Assembly (NCBI RefSeq): GCF_000526215.1
Contig: NZ_JAFQ01000004.1
Location: 1,488,001 to 1,552,000, forward strand
Length of the DNA stretch: 64,000 nucleotides
Source of the DNA: Nocardia sp. BMG51109
GTDB lineage: Bacteria; Actinomycetota; Actinomycetes; Mycobacteriales; Mycobacteriaceae
Reading direction: 5' to 3'
Shown one piece after another: positions 51,239-61,703 of the stretch. A program made the translations under genes and the position numbers. Within the stretch, counting starts at the first letter, position 1; each line of letters starts with the position of its first letter. The notes beneath the pieces were generated by a model. The model saw nothing but the letters and a program-made list of their open reading frames with translations, was not told where the DNA came from and searched no databases.

Positions 51239-52990
51239 TCATTTCACCACCCGCTCGTACTTCGCGGCCGACTCCATCTCGAAGCGGACGCGCTCTTGGA
51301 GTTCCGGCGTCCAGTCCGGGGGTGGCAGCACCGCGGCCCAACCGTCCAGCACCAGGCTGCCGTAGTTGTGCCCGTGCCCGTCGCTGACGCCCTGGGCATT
51401 GGTCAGATCGGCGGCGACCTGCCAGAACGTGACGAACGGCCACCAGCGCATCTGGGTCGACACGTCCCCGCCGCGCGGTTCGGACAGCCAGGCCGGCTGC
51501 GAGACGATCAGATCCGGCGACCACCACACGATCGGATCCGAGGCATGCTGCAGGTAGGCGATGCGCGGGATCCGCCAGTCCGGCGACGGCTCGGTCAGAT
51601 CCGTTGCACCGGAGGCGAATCGGACGACCAGGCCGTCGGCATAGATCGGCTCCACCTCCCGGGTGCCCGGATCGCGCCGCTCGATGAACTGGCGCCACAG
51701 GCGATTCGAGTTCGGCGGGCCCACCCACAGCGCACCGTCCACTTCGCTGCGCAGATCCGCCAGGCCCTCGAACGCGGACTCCGAGCCCTGCGAGCCCAGG
51801 CTCTCGCCGTACACCAGCAGTTTCGGGCGCGCCTCGGCCGGCCGCGCCGACCAGGCCGCGTGCACGGCCTCGAACATCTTCTCCCCGGCGACCGCCACCT
51901 TCTGGCGGTCCGCCAGGAACGACAGCACGCTCGGCAGATACGAGTACTGCGAGGCGACGATCGCGGTGTCGCCGTGGTACATGTACTCGATCGCCTCGGC
52001 CGTCTCCGAGTTCACCCAGCCGGTACCGGTGGTGGTGACGACCACCAGCACCTTGCGATCGAACGCATGCGTGCGCTCCAGTTCCCGGACCGCCAGCTCC
52101 TCCTGCGTCACACCGTCTTTCGCCGATTCCAGGCCGGTATAGACCCGAATCGGTTCCCGCGCGGGAGCTCCGGTCACCGCGCCGATCCGAAACGCGTCCG
52201 GGCCGTGCGAGACGAACCAGCGCCCCTCGGAACCCAGCGTGTCCCATTCCGCCGCCGAGGCCGGACTGCCGGAACGTTCGGCCCGATCCGGTTGCACCGC
52301 ATACTCGGACATCTTGTCGTTGCGCACGCTGAACGCCGAATTGGCCACCGCGAAGAAGGCGCGCGTGGCCACGCCGTTGAACAGCGTCACCGCCAGCACG
52401 GTCAGCAGAATCCCGCCGACGGTCGGGGCGAACTGCGGTGGCACCCACCGGCTGAGCAGCCGCGCGAAGAACAACACGATCTCGCGCAGCGTGCGGTAAC
52501 CCGCCACCACGATGATGCCCACCGTCAGGCTCAGCCCGCCGGTACGCAGGTACGCGGCGCGGGTGGTGCCTTCCATATCCATCAGCGCGGTGATCTGACG
52601 CTGCCAGTCCGCCGACAGCACCAGCATCCACATCGCGACGAGCACGCACGCGGCCAGGACGACCAGCTTCACCGCATACTGCACCGGCAGCGGCACGGCA
52701 CCGATCGGAATCCTGGGGCGAATCCACTTGCGGAACAACCACTCGAACACGCAGCCGACGCCGTACCCGATCGCGGCGTTGAGACCGCTGATGAGCCCCT
52801 GGAACAGCCAGTCGCGCGGCAGCAGCGAGGGCGTCACCGACCAGGCGAAGAACACCGTGGCCACCACCAGGCCGACGTAGTTCAGGTCGATGATGTCGTT
52901 CTCGAGGCGGCGCAGCAGCCGAGTCCCCTGCCGGACCACCGCAACGCCGCGCGAACGCAGCGTTGTGAGAGTCTCGGCGGTATCGAGCAC
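51239..52990 (-). CDS. Membrane-anchored alpha/beta hydrolase (Abhydrolase_9 family)
   Basis: 583 aa. N-terminal half (~1-235) has five or six membrane helices beginning VGLVVATVFFAWSVTPSLLPRDW, the hallmark of the Abhydrolase_9 N-terminal domain; the C-terminal half is an alpha/beta hydrolase with LLVYGESLGSQGSESAF (GxSxG as GESLG) and DGHGHNYG near the C-terminus, where a catalytic His is expected. These proteins are conserved in mycolata but uncharacterised; an envelope ester as substrate is a plausible guess. Start GTG at 52990. Confidence 0.85.
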   Translation of the reverse strand: MLDTAETLTTLRSRGVAVVRQGTRLLRRLENDIIDLNYVGLVVATVFFAWSVTPSLLPRDWLFQGLISGLNAAIGYGVGCVFEWLFRKWIRPRIPIGAVPLPVQYAVKLVVLAACVLVAMWMLVLSADWQRQITALMDMEGTTRAAYLRTGGLSLTVGIIVVAGYRTLREIVLFFARLLSRWVPPQFAPTVGGILLTVLAVTLFNGVATRAFFAVANSAFSVRNDKMSEYAVQPDRAERSGSPASAAEWDTLGSEGRWFVSHGPDAFRIGAVTGAPAREPIRVYTGLESAKDGVTQEELAVRELERTHAFDRKVLVVVTTTGTGWVNSETAEAIEYMYHGDTAIVASQYSYLPSVLSFLADRQKVAVAGEKMFEAVHAAWSARPAEARPKLLVYGESLGSQGSESAFEGLADLRSEVDGALWVGPPNSNRLWRQFIERRDPGTREVEPIYADGLVVRFASGATDLTEPSPDWRIPRIAYLQHASDPIVWWSPDLIVSQPAWLSEPRGGDVSTQMRWWPFVTFWQVAADLTNAQGVSDGHGHNYGSLVLDGWAAVLPPPDWTPELQERVRFEMESAAKYERVVK

Positions 52991-53130
52991 CCGTCAAGTA
53001 TGGCCGCCGGGGCCCGGGAAACCGGGGATCTCATCGCGTGAGAACGGTTACCGAGTCATACGGGAATTACCCATGCCGCTCGAGTAGTTGCACCCGCGCT
53101 CACGCCCGCCCGGCCCGGCACGCTGTATCC

Positions 53131-53421
53131 ATGAGCAATCCGAACACGCAGCAGAAGAGCACTCCGGCTTTTCTCGCGCAGGCCGCGATCGCCTTCGGCG
53201 TCAGCTTCCTCGCGACCGGCGCGGGCATTCTCTACCTGCCCCTGGACATCTGGCAGCGCGGCTTCCTGATGATGGCCACGCTGTTCCTGGTCAGCAGCAC
53301 CTTCACGCTCGGCAAGGTGGTCCGCGACCAGGCCGAGACGGCCCGGGTCACACACCGGATCGACGAGGCCCGGATGGAAAAGCTGATGGCCGAACACGAT
53401 CCGTTCAAGATGGCGAGCTGA
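53131..53421 (+). CDS. YiaA/YiaB-like two-helix membrane protein
   Basis: A 96-aa protein beginning MSNPNTQQKSTPAFLAQA, with two membrane segments (AAIAFGVSFLATGAGILYLP; GFLMMATLFLVSSTFTLGKVVRD) and a charged C-terminal helix, matching the YiaAB domain. The FGVS...LPLDIWQRGFL pattern is a family marker. Function unknown. Convergent with purL at only 27 nt. Confidence 0.85.
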   Translation: MSNPNTQQKSTPAFLAQAAIAFGVSFLATGAGILYLPLDIWQRGFLMMATLFLVSSTFTLGKVVRDQAETARVTHRIDEARMEKLMAEHDPFKMAS

Positions 53422-53448
53422 GGCCCGCCCGGCGCGCCACCTGCCGAA

Positions 53449-55776
53449 TCAGCCGGTGTGCGCGCCGAACAGCTGCGGCAGTGTCCCCTCGAAGGTTTCC
53501 CGCAGTTCCGCCAGGGTCACCGAGAACTGCCCTTGCACCTCAACGGAATCCGAACCCTGATCGACGACACCGATACGCACCCACGGCAATCCGCGCGCGG
53601 TGCACATCTTGGTGAACCGGGTCTCCTCCGTGCGCGGCACCGCGACCAGCACGCGACCGGCCGACTCGGAGAACAGCACGACGAACGGGTCGGCATCCTC
53701 GGGCAGCAGCACCCGGCAGCCGGTTTCGCCGGCCAGCGCCGCCTCCACGACCGCCTGCATCAGGCCGCCCTCGCTGAGATCGTGGGCGGCGCTGATCATT
53801 CCGTCCCGGGATCCCGCGCCGAGCACCTGGGCCAGCAGTTGTTCGCGGGCGAAATCGACCCGCGGCGGCACGCCACCGAGGTGGTCGTGCTCGACCTGTG
53901 CCCAGATGGAACCGCCGAACTCGTCCCGGGTGTCGCCGAGCAGGATCAGTGTCTCCCCCGGCTCGGTCCCCAGGCCCGTCGGGATGCGCCGGTGCACGTC
54001 GTCCACGACGCCCAGCACGCCCACCACCGGGGTGGGCAGGATCGCGGTGCTGCCCGTCTGATTGTAGAAGCTGACGTTGCCGCCGGTGACCGGAATGCCC
54101 AGCGCCACACAGCCGTCCGCCAGCCCGCGCACGGCCTGCTGGAACTGCCACATCACGCCCGGATCCTCGGGGGAGCCGAAGTTGAGGCAGTTGGTGACGG
54201 CCTTCGGGGTGGCGCCGGTGGTGGCCACGTTGCGGAACGCCTCGGCCAGCGCCAGCTGCGCGCCGGTGTAGGGGTCGAGCTTGGTGTAGCGGCCGGAGGC
54301 GTCGGTGGCGAGCGCGATGCCGCGGCCGGACTCCTCGTCGATGCGGATCACGCCGGCGTCGGCGTGCTCGGCGAGCACGGTGTTGCCGCGCACGTAGCGG
54401 TCGTACTGCTCGACGATCCAGCGGCGGCTGCACAGCTGCGGGCTGGCGAGCATATTCAGAGCGGTGGTACGCAGCTCGTCACCGGTCTTGGGGCGCGGCA
54501 ACGAGTCCGGGGTGTCGGCGATCAGCGCGTCCTGCTCGTCGGGACGCCGCACCGGGCGCTCGTACACCGGGCCCTCGTGGGCGACGGTGCGCGGCGGAAC
54601 GTCCACCACGGTCTCGCCGTGCCAGCTCACCACCAGCCGGTCGCCGTCGGTGACCTCGCCGATCACCGTGGCCAGCACGTCCCACTTGCGGCAGACGGCA
54701 AGGAAGGCGTCGACGTTGCCGGGGGTCACGACCGCGCACATGCGCTCCTGCGATTCGCTCGACAGGACCTCGGCCGGGGTCATATTCGCCGCCCGCAGCG
54801 GCACCCGGTCCAGCTCGATGTGCATGCCGCCGTCGCCGGCGGCCGCCAACTCCGAGGTGGCACAGGACAATCCGGCGCCGCCGAGGTCCTGGATCCCGAC
54901 CACCAGCCCGGCGTGATACAGCTCGAGGCAGCACTCGATCAGGACCTTCTCCGCGAACGGGTCGCCCACCTGCACGCTCGGCAGCTTCTTCCGAGAAGCG
55001 CTTGCGCCCTCGAGCGTCGAACCGGCCTGCCGCTCCGTTTCCTCGCCGGAGAAGGTCTCCGAGGCCAGCACGGACACGCCGCCGATACCGTCCAGCCCGG
55101 TGCGCGCACCGAAAAGAATGATCTTGTTGCCCTGCCCGGAGGCGAAGGCCAGGTGTAGATCCTCGGCCCGCAGCACGCCCGCGCACAGCGCGTTGACCAG
55201 CGGATTGCCCTGGTAGGACGGGTCGAAGACGGTCTCGCCGCCGACATTAGGCAGGCCCAGCGAGTTCCCGTAGCCGCCGACGCCGCGCACCACACCGTCG
55301 ACGACGCGCCGGGTGTCGGGATGGTCGGCCGCGCCGAAGCGCAGCTGGTCCATCACCGCGATCGGCCGCGCGCCCATGGCCATGATGTCGCGCACGATCC
55401 CGCCGACGCCGGTGGCCGCGCCCTGATACGGCTCCACGTAGGACGGGTGATTATGGCTCTCCACCTTGAAGGTGACCGCCCAGCCGTCGCCGATGTCGAC
55501 CACGCCGGCGTTCTCGCCGATACCGGCCAGCATGGACGCGCGCATCGCGTCGGTCGTGGTCTGGCCGAAGTAGCGCAGGTGCACCTTGGACGACTTGTAG
55601 GAGCAGTGCTCGCTCCACATCACCGAATACATCGCCAGCTCGGCATCGGTCGGACGGCGGCCGAGAATCTCTCGGATGCGGGCGTATTCGTCGTCGCGGA
55701 GACCCAGCTCCCGGTAGGGCTGTGGGGTATCCGATGTGGCTGCGGCGGCGCTGACGGTGTCGACGTGGACAGTCAC
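53449..55776 (-). CDS. purL: Phosphoribosylformylglycinamidine synthase, large subunit
   Basis: FGAM synthetase ATPase subunit of the small (class II) type, about 775 aa, working with PurQ and PurS encoded at 60.7-61.6 kb. Motifs: [79 protein letters not shown] and [14 protein letters not shown] at 55776 is the first good start before the conserved region; a longer open frame upstream encodes unrelated residues. Confidence 0.96.
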   Translation of the reverse strand: MTVHVDTVSAAAATSDTPQPYRELGLRDDEYARIREILGRRPTDAELAMYSVMWSEHCSYKSSKVHLRYFGQTTTDAMRASMLAGIGENAGVVDIGDGWAVTFKVESHNHPSYVEPYQGAATGVGGIVRDIMAMGARPIAVMDQLRFGAADHPDTRRVVDGVVRGVGGYGNSLGLPNVGGETVFDPSYQGNPLVNALCAGVLRAEDLHLAFASGQGNKIILFGARTGLDGIGGVSVLASETFSGEETERQAGSTLEGASASRKKLPSVQVGDPFAEKVLIECCLELYHAGLVVGIQDLGGAGLSCATSELAAAGDGGMHIELDRVPLRAANMTPAEVLSSESQERMCAVVTPGNVDAFLAVCRKWDVLATVIGEVTDGDRLVVSWHGETVVDVPPRTVAHEGPVYERPVRRPDEQDALIADTPDSLPRPKTGDELRTTALNMLASPQLCSRRWIVEQYDRYVRGNTVLAEHADAGVIRIDEESGRGIALATDASGRYTKLDPYTGAQLALAEAFRNVATTGATPKAVTNCLNFGSPEDPGVMWQFQQAVRGLADGCVALGIPVTGGNVSFYNQTGSTAILPTPVVGVLGVVDDVHRRIPTGLGTEPGETLILLGDTRDEFGGSIWAQVEHDHLGGVPPRVDFAREQLLAQVLGAGSRDGMISAAHDLSEGGLMQAVVEAALAGETGCRVLLPEDADPFVVLFSESAGRVLVAVPRTEETRFTKMCTARGLPWVRIGVVDQGSDSVEVQGQFSVTLAELRETFEGTLPQLFGAHTG

Positions 55777-55934
55777 TGTGGTTACAGGATCCTTTCGGCC
55801 GGGCATACGGTCGGCAAACGGTGCCGGAGCCGGGTGCCGCACGAACCTCGAACGGGCGGGAGACCCGCTCAGTCTAGTGTGTGGCAAACCCCACCGGACC
55901 AGGCAGCCGATCGGCTCCGGGATACTCTGATCAC

Positions 55935-57239
55935 GTGACAGATCGATCCAGGGTGGCGGATCGGGACAAGGTGCCCGCGACCGTCTCCGAGGGGCCCGCC
56001 GCGTTAGGTCTGACAACCCGCCAGTTACGCCTGTTCTCGATCGCTATTGCCTTGTTCGCGCTGTGCGCGATCCTCTCCTTCGTCTTCAAGCTATGGCATG
56101 GCTACATCGATCTGCAGGTGTACCGCAACGGCGCCCGGGTCTGGCTGGACGGCGGCGACCTCTACGGCCCGATGCCGAAGGTGGGCGACATCGGACTGCC
56201 GTTCACCTATCCCCCGCTGGCGGCGCTGTTGTTCACTCCGCTGGCGCTGCTACCGCTGGCCGCGGCCGAGTGGTTGGTGCTCGGCGTCTCCCTCGCGAGC
56301 CTGGGCGTCACGCTGTGGCTGGTGATCGACCGGCTGCGCCCCGAGATGGACCGCCCGACCCGGGTGGCGCTGGTGATCGGCGCGGTCTCGATCCTGAGCC
56401 TCACCGAACCGGTGCGCCAGACCTTCAACTTCGGCCAGATCAATCTGGTGCTGATGGCCGCGATCGCGCTGGACGTACTGGCCCGCCGGCCGTTCTGGCC
56501 GCGCGGCATGCTGATCGGGATCGCGGTGTCGGTGAAGCTGATTCCGGCCGCGTATCTGCTGTATTTCCTGCTGCGCCGGGACTGGCGGACGTCGATCACG
56601 CTGGTGGCGTCGGCGATCGGGGCGATCGGGCTGGGATTCGTGTTGTTCCCGGACGAATCGTCCCAGTACTGGCTGCACACCCTGTGGGACACCGACCGGA
56701 TCGGCCCGGCGGAATACGCCGGCAACCAGTCGCTCAAGGGCTTCGCCTTCCGGCTCGGCGTCTCCGACGGTACGGCGACGGTGATCTGGATCGTGTTGTC
56801 GCTCATCGTCGTCGGGCTCGCGGCGGTGTGGATGAAGCGGCTGCTCGACGCGCAGGCCGAAATCTCCGCGATGCTGGTCAATGCCGCCGCGGTACTGCTG
56901 GTTTCGCCGGTCTCGTGGTCGCACCACTGGGTCTGGGTGGCGCCTGCCCTGCTGATCGCCGTCGCCGCGTGGCCCGGGCGCGGCGCGAACGAGGAACCCG
57001 CGCAACATCGTCGGCGCCGCCTCACCCTCGGGATCCTGATCGCGATCACCGTGATGTTCTCCGTCGGCCCGCACTGGCTGCTGCCGCATCAGCGCGACCG
57101 GGAGGCCGGCTGGGCGCTCTGGCAACAGCTGATCGGCAGCAGCTACGTGCTGGTGACGTTCGCGATACTGGCGATCGGCGCGGTGCTCTACCGGCCGGCC
57201 GCGGCGGGCGTCAGGAAGGCCGTCAGCGCCGCCGAATAG
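55935..57239 (+). CDS. GT87-family polyprenol-phosphate mannosyltransferase
   Basis: About 434 aa with some ten membrane helices. [21 protein letters not shown] near the N-terminus contains the Asp of the GT87 (alpha-1,2-mannosyltransferase) active loop; [16 protein letters not shown] and [20 protein letters not shown] are typical of mycobacterial PimE/Rv2181-like enzymes that extend mannosides from polyprenol-P-mannose (the product of ppm1). GTG at 55935 follows TACTCT by 7 nt (leaderless). Its last 52 nt overlap the end of the convergent aminopeptidase gene. Confidence 0.88.
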   Translation: MTDRSRVADRDKVPATVSEGPAALGLTTRQLRLFSIAIALFALCAILSFVFKLWHGYIDLQVYRNGARVWLDGGDLYGPMPKVGDIGLPFTYPPLAALLFTPLALLPLAAAEWLVLGVSLASLGVTLWLVIDRLRPEMDRPTRVALVIGAVSILSLTEPVRQTFNFGQINLVLMAAIALDVLARRPFWPRGMLIGIAVSVKLIPAAYLLYFLLRRDWRTSITLVASAIGAIGLGFVLFPDESSQYWLHTLWDTDRIGPAEYAGNQSLKGFAFRLGVSDGTATVIWIVLSLIVVGLAAVWMKRLLDAQAEISAMLVNAAAVLLVSPVSWSHHWVWVAPALLIAVAAWPGRGANEEPAQHRRRRLTLGILIAITVMFSVGPHWLLPHQRDREAGWALWQQLIGSSYVLVTFAILAIGAVLYRPAAAGVRKAVSAAE

Positions 57240-58507
57240 GACGCCACGTCCGCCGCGCCCATCAGCTCCCGCGCCGAATGCATGGCCAGCTGCGGCGCGC
57301 CGACGTCGACCGTCGGCATCCCGGTGCGCGCCGCGGTCATCGGCCCGATGGTGGATCCGCACGGCAGATCGGCGCGGTGCACGTAACGCTGCAGCGGCAC
57401 CCCGGCCTGGGCGCACGCCAGCGCGAACGCGCCGGCCCCGACCGCGTCGGTGGCATAGCGCAGATTCTGGTTCACCTTCAGCACCGGACCGCCGTTGACC
57501 TCGATGCGATGTGCGGGCTCGTGCCGCTCGGGATAGTTGGGATGGGTCGCGTGCGCCATATCGCCCGAGGCGCAGACCGAACCCGCCAGCGCCGCAAGAT
57601 ATTCCGAACGTCCGCCGCCGCGGGCCAGCACGATCCGCTCCAGCACCGCCGGCAGCAGGTCCGACTGCGCGCCGCGGTCGGACTGGCTGCCGACCTCCTC
57701 GTGGTCGAACATCGCCAGCACCGGGGTGGCCGCGCCCGGGTCGTCCACGGCGGCCAGCAGGGCATGCAGTCCGGCGTAGCAAGTGCCCTGGTTGTCCAGC
57801 CGCGGCGCGCTGATCAGGTCCAGGTCGCGCCCGACCGGCCGGCTCGGCGACAGGTCGTGGGTCATCAGCTCCCAGCCGAGCACCGCGCCGGGGTCCACGC
57901 CGGCCCGCTCGGCCACGAATTCCGTGAACGAGTGCGGTTCGCCGCCCACGCCCCAGACGGCGTTGACGTGCCGCTGCGGATCCAGGCTCACCCCGCGCCG
58001 GTCCTCGGACAGGTGGATGGCCAGCTGCGGCACCCGCAGCAGTGGTTCGTCGACGCGAATCAGCTTCTCCCGCACCGTATTCCCGGCGCGCACGGTCAAC
58101 CGCCCGGAGATGCCGAGTTCGCGGTCCAGCCAGGAGTTCAGCCAGGCCCCGCCGTAGGGCTCCAACCCGACCAGCTGCCAGCCCGCCACCGCCAGATCCG
58201 GATGCTGTTTGACCCGCAGATTCGGGCTGTCGGTATGCGCGCCGACCACCCGGAAGGCGTGGCCGGGCGACACCTGCGCGGGCTCGGCCCACGCCACCAG
58301 CGAACCACCGCGCACCACGAAGTACCGATCGCCCGGGCGTACACCGGGTTCGGAATCCGCACCGCCCCACGGCCGCACCTCGGGCAGCTCGGTGAACCCC
58401 CGGGCCGCCAATTCGGTTGCGACGGTGCGGACGACGTGGAACGGGGACGGCGAGGCGTCGACGAAGGCGCACAACCCGGACGCCGTCGCGGTGGTCGAGA
58501 CGGGCAT
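57188..58507 (-). CDS. pepC: M18-family aspartyl aminopeptidase
   Basis: Zinc aminopeptidase of about 439 aa. M18 features: [13 protein letters not shown] near the start, [13 protein letters not shown] (zinc His/Asp), [34 protein letters not shown] (zinc/catalytic Glu), [25 protein letters not shown] (His), and [20 protein letters not shown]. The ATG at 58507 follows TAGGAT at 7 nt (leaderless). Same position as pepC (Rv0800) in M. tuberculosis. Tail-to-tail overlap of 52 nt with the GT87 gene. Confidence 0.93.
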   Translation of the reverse strand: MPVSTTATASGLCAFVDASPSPFHVVRTVATELAARGFTELPEVRPWGGADSEPGVRPGDRYFVVRGGSLVAWAEPAQVSPGHAFRVVGAHTDSPNLRVKQHPDLAVAGWQLVGLEPYGGAWLNSWLDRELGISGRLTVRAGNTVREKLIRVDEPLLRVPQLAIHLSEDRRGVSLDPQRHVNAVWGVGGEPHSFTEFVAERAGVDPGAVLGWELMTHDLSPSRPVGRDLDLISAPRLDNQGTCYAGLHALLAAVDDPGAATPVLAMFDHEEVGSQSDRGAQSDLLPAVLERIVLARGGGRSEYLAALAGSVCASGDMAHATHPNYPERHEPAHRIEVNGGPVLKVNQNLRYATDAVGAGAFALACAQAGVPLQRYVHRADLPCGSTIGPMTAARTGMPTVDVGAPQLAMHSARELMGAADVASYSAALTAFLTPAAAGR

Positions 58508-58535
58508 ACCGGTGATCCTAGACACCGCGGGGAAT

Positions 58536-58595
58536 CCGGTGAGAACACACCCGATTGCGGCCGCGGTTCGAGCGGAAACTCCGTTTTCTCACCGG
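58536..58595. repeat. Inverted repeat upstream of pepC
   Basis: CCGGTGAGAA (58536-58545) and TTCTCACCGG (58586-58595) form a 10-bp palindrome with 40-nt spacing, 30-90 nt upstream of the pepC start. May be a pair of half-sites for a regulator or a weak hairpin. Confidence 0.4.
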
Positions 58596-58790
58596 GAATC
58601 CACGGTGCCGTGGAACTCGGTATGTTTTCACCCCCAACGGGTGTTCGAATATTTCGACAGCACAAATGGAACCGGTTCTCGGATCCAATTTTTTCGGGAC
58701 GCCGACGGGATCGGCTCCGCGATCCCGGCATAAACCCGCATTCACACCGCCCCCGCACGGTGAGCGAAGCCGAACCTGTTGCCCGCCGGA

Positions 58791-59228
58791 TCAATCGGCG
58801 ACCGGCACCTCGGCGACCAGTTCGAGCAGGCGCATCAGTTCGGCATGGTTGCGGGCGCCGATCCGCTTGCGCAATTCCTCCTCCACCCGCGCCTCCTCGG
58901 CCCGCACCGAATCGACCAGTTCCGCACCGCGCCGGGTCAGCCCGATGAGGATGCGCCGACGATCGTCCTCGGCCGCGATGCGGAAGATCAGGCCGCGTTC
59001 GGCCAGCGCATCGGCATGACGGGTGGCCGACGAGGGCGGCAGTTGCGAGCGTGCGGCCAGCTCGCTCATCGTCACACCGACCTGGTCGGACAATTTCGAC
59101 AGCATCGACCATTGGTCGGCCGAGAGCTGCCTGGCACACAATGCCGCATCCAGGTGACGTAACCAACTGCGTTCAGCGGCTCGCAGTGCCCCGTGGAGCG
59201 TGGCGAATCCGCTTACAATGGTCGACAT
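58791..59228 (-). CDS. MarR-family regulator
   Basis: 145 aa. Winged-helix with LSADQWSMLSKLSDQVGVTMSELAARSQLPPSSATRHADALAERGLIFRIAAEDDRRRILIGLTRRG, including the DDRRRI wing pattern of MarR proteins. Start ATG at 59228. Divergent from an AmiC-like gene with a 46-nt gap, an arrangement recalling M. smegmatis acetamidase control, where a MarR-type repressor (AmiA) and an AmiC sensor act together. It probably regulates that pair. Confidence 0.9.
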   Translation of the reverse strand: MSTIVSGFATLHGALRAAERSWLRHLDAALCARQLSADQWSMLSKLSDQVGVTMSELAARSQLPPSSATRHADALAERGLIFRIAAEDDRRRILIGLTRRGAELVDSVRAEEARVEEELRKRIGARNHAELMRLLELVAEVPVAD

Positions 59229-59274
59229 ATTTACCCGCCCATCATTTCGCTCGGACCAAGAAGAAGGGTACCGA

Positions 59275-60333
59275 ATGTTCGCCTCGCGCGAGAGTCCGGA
59301 CGATACGATCGAGGTCCTCAACATCGTCCCGCTGCAGGGTTCCGGTGGAATTGTGGCCCCATCGTGCGATGCCGCAATTTCGCTCGCCGTCGAGGAGATC
59401 AACGGTGGCGCGGGAATTCTCGGCCGCGAGGTGCGGGTGACGACGGTCGACGGCGGACGTCGGCCGCACGAGGTGGCGACGGAGGTCGCGGCCCTGCTGG
59501 CCACCGGGATGGTGCACGCGATCACGGGCTGGCACATCTCCGCGGTGCGCCGCGCCGTCGCCCGCGCGGCCGACGGCCGCGTCCCCTACTTCTACGCCAC
59601 CACGCACGAGGGCCTGGCGGACGAGATGCCGGGGGTGCTGATGATCGGCGAGAATCCCGAGGGCCATGCCCTCGCCGCCATGAGCTGGCTGCGCCGCGAA
59701 CTCGGCGCCCGCCGCTGGGCGATCATCGGCAACGACTACATCTGGCCGCGCGTGACGGCCGCGGTCATCCGGTCCGCGCTGGCCGGCCCCGAGTCGATCG
59801 AGCTGGCGCGGTTCGTCCCCCTCGGCACCGCCGACTTCGGCAGCTTCCTCGACGATCCCCGCCTCGATCGGGTCGACGGCATCATGATGCTGCTGGTCGG
59901 AACGGACGCCGCGCGGTTCAACCGGCAGTTCGCCCGCACCGGACGCGCCGGCCGACAGATCCGGGTGAGCCCGGCCGTGGACGAGACGGTGCTGCTCAGC
60001 GCCGGTGCCTCGGCCAACGAGAACCTCTACGTCAGTTCGTCGTTCTTTCCCGATCCGGACCGGCTGGAGCGGTACCGCGCCAAACACGGCGAATTCGCGC
60101 CGCAGCTCACCTACTTCGGCAACACCAGCTACGAGGCGATGCACACGTTGCGCGCCGTCGCGAAGACCGCCGGCAGCCTGGAGGTGCCGCGGATCCACGC
60201 CGCCCTGACGGCCGACACGGTGCTCGCCACGCCATCGGGCGAGCGCAGCTTCCGCGGCAACCAGGCCATCCAGTCCGCCCAGATCGCCCGCGCCGAGGGA
60301 GTCGACCTGCGAATCCTCGGCCGGATCGACTGA
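59275..60333 (+). CDS. AmiC/UrtA-like periplasmic-binding-type sensor without signal peptide
   Basis: About 352 aa, Leu/Ile/Val-binding-protein fold related to AmiC and FmdD: IVPLQGSGGIVAPSCDAAISLAVEEINGGAGILGREVRVTTVDGG, a typical N-terminal lobe, and FGNTSYEAMHTLRAVAKTAGSLEVPRI. There is no signal peptide or lipobox, so it is probably a cytoplasmic ligand sensor, as AmiC in amidase operons. ATG 59275 with AAGGG nearby; an in-frame ATG at 59218 would overlap the MarR gene start. No amidase gene adjoins it. Confidence 0.85.
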   Translation: MFASRESPDDTIEVLNIVPLQGSGGIVAPSCDAAISLAVEEINGGAGILGREVRVTTVDGGRRPHEVATEVAALLATGMVHAITGWHISAVRRAVARAADGRVPYFYATTHEGLADEMPGVLMIGENPEGHALAAMSWLRRELGARRWAIIGNDYIWPRVTAAVIRSALAGPESIELARFVPLGTADFGSFLDDPRLDRVDGIMMLLVGTDAARFNRQFARTGRAGRQIRVSPAVDETVLLSAGASANENLYVSSSFFPDPDRLERYRAKHGEFAPQLTYFGNTSYEAMHTLRAVAKTAGSLEVPRIHAALTADTVLATPSGERSFRGNQAIQSAQIARAEGVDLRILGRID

Positions 60334-60403
60334 TCCGGACCGCCGCCGGCTGGGACACGGGCGGCGAATTCGCCCGCCGCGGTAGGCGATTCGAGTGGCC
60401 GGT

Positions 60404-60589
60404 CTACGCAGGGTGCAGCACCCTGCGCAATTCGTCCGTGTGCTGGTCGGCGAGTTCGGGCCGTCCGTGGTACTGGGCCGGAGTGTTGTGGAACAGCGCC
60501 ACCTGCCATGTCCCGCAACGATGCTGGGCGACCAGCGACTGGACGGCGTTCGCGTCGGGATTCAGGTCGTCGCGGCCGGGCGGGACCAT
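60404..60589 (-). pseudogene. Remnant of an SgcJ/EcaC (DUF4440) family gene
   Basis: A minus-strand fragment reads VQSLVAQHRCGTWQVALFHN, then TPAQYHGRPELADQHTDELRRVLHP and a stop. This matches the C-terminal quarter of SgcJ/EcaC family proteins (SnoaL/NTF2-like, with the motif GTWRVALFQNTPAQFHGRP). The preceding DNA contains no N-terminal domain in any frame, only short tandem repeats, so the gene is truncated. It lies between purQ and the AmiC-like gene. Confidence 0.7.
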
Positions 60590-60662
60590 TCCGGCGAGGG
60601 CGCGGAGGACAACCCCGTCGCTCGACGACTGCTCCTCGCGAATCTGCCTGTCCCGAGACCCG

Positions 60663-60694
60663 CCCTGGACCGAGACCGCCCCTGGACCGAGACC
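60663..60694. repeat. 15-bp tandem repeats beside the gene remnant
   Basis: CCCTGGACCGAGACC occurs at 60663-60677 and 60680-60694 (17-nt period), followed by a related AGACCGTGACC that merges into the end of purQ. Likely replication slippage at the breakpoint of the remnant. Confidence 0.75.
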
Positions 60695-60697
60695 AGC

Positions 60698-61375
60698 CTA
60701 GACCGTGACCAGGGAGTCGATCACCGACAGGAAGATGCCGAGGCCGTCGTCGGTCGGACCCGTGAGCGGTTCGGTGGCGTGCTCGGGATGCGGCATCAGG
60801 CCGACGATGCGGCCGTCGGGCGAGGAGATTCCGGCGATGCCGCGCTGCGAGCCGTTCGGGTTGTCGCCGGCGTAGCGGAACACCACGCGGCCCTCGCCCT
60901 CCAGCTCGTCGAGCACCGGCTCCGCGGCCTGGTAACGGCCCTCGGCGTTCTTGATCGGGATCAGGATCTGCGCACCGGGCTCGTAGCGGGAGGTCCAGGC
61001 CGTGCCGGTCTGCTCCACCCGCAACCACTGATCGCGGCAGACGAAGTGCAGGCCCTCGTTGCGGGTCAGCGCGCCCGGCAGCAGGCCCGCCTCGCACAAC
61101 ACCTGGAATCCGTTGCAGATGCCCAGCACCGGCATGCCCCGCCCGGCCGCCGCGATCACTTCGCCCATCACCGGAGCGAATCGGGCGATGGCGCCCGCGC
61201 GCAGGTAGTCGCCGTAGGAGAAGCCGCCGGGGACGACGACCGCGTCCACGCCCTTCAGGTCGGCGTCGGCGTGCCAGAGGCTCACCGCCTCGGCGCCGGC
61301 CAGCCGCACCGCGCGGGCGGCATCGACGTCGTCGAGGGTGCCCGGAAATGTGATGACACCGATGCGCGCGCTCAC
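60698..61375 (-). CDS. purQ: Phosphoribosylformylglycinamidine synthase, glutaminase subunit
   Basis: Class I glutamine amidotransferase of about 225 aa. Motifs: [42 protein letters not shown] with the catalytic Cys (GICNGFQ), and GLMPHPEHA giving the His-Glu pair. GTG start at 61375 overlaps the purS stop by 4 nt. It supplies ammonia to PurL. Confidence 0.96.
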   Translation of the reverse strand: MSARIGVITFPGTLDDVDAARAVRLAGAEAVSLWHADADLKGVDAVVVPGGFSYGDYLRAGAIARFAPVMGEVIAAAGRGMPVLGICNGFQVLCEAGLLPGALTRNEGLHFVCRDQWLRVEQTGTAWTSRYEPGAQILIPIKNAEGRYQAAEPVLDELEGEGRVVFRYAGDNPNGSQRGIAGISSPDGRIVGLMPHPEHATEPLTGPTDDGLGIFLSVIDSLVTV

Positions 61376-61608
61376 GACAGCCGCACCACCGTCCAGTCCT
61401 CGATCACCGTATTGGCCAGCAGCTGCTCGGCGATCTTCGCGAGCTCCGCATCGTCCACGGCGTCGTCCACGTCGAGTTCGAACCGCTTGCCCTGCCGCAC
61501 ACCCGAGACACCCGGAAAACCCAGACGCCCGAGCGCGCCGACGATCGCCTGACCCTGCGGATCCAGGATCTCGGCCTTCGGCATCACCTCGACCACGACT
61601 CGTGCCAC
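61372..61608 (-). CDS. purS: PurS subunit of FGAM synthetase
   Basis: 78 aa: [51 protein letters not shown]. PurS bridges PurL and PurQ in class II FGAM synthetase. Overlaps purQ as GTGA. Confidence 0.95.
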   Translation of the reverse strand: MARVVVEVMPKAEILDPQGQAIVGALGRLGFPGVSGVRQGKRFELDVDDAVDDAELAKIAEQLLANTVIEDWTVVRLS

Positions 61609-61703
61609 GCGCTGCTCCTCAAGCTGGTGGGGGATTACCTGAACAGCGTAATCGGGGTCGTCGGCGCCCGTCGCGCCGGGTGCTTCGGCGTTACGGTGAA
61701 GGT

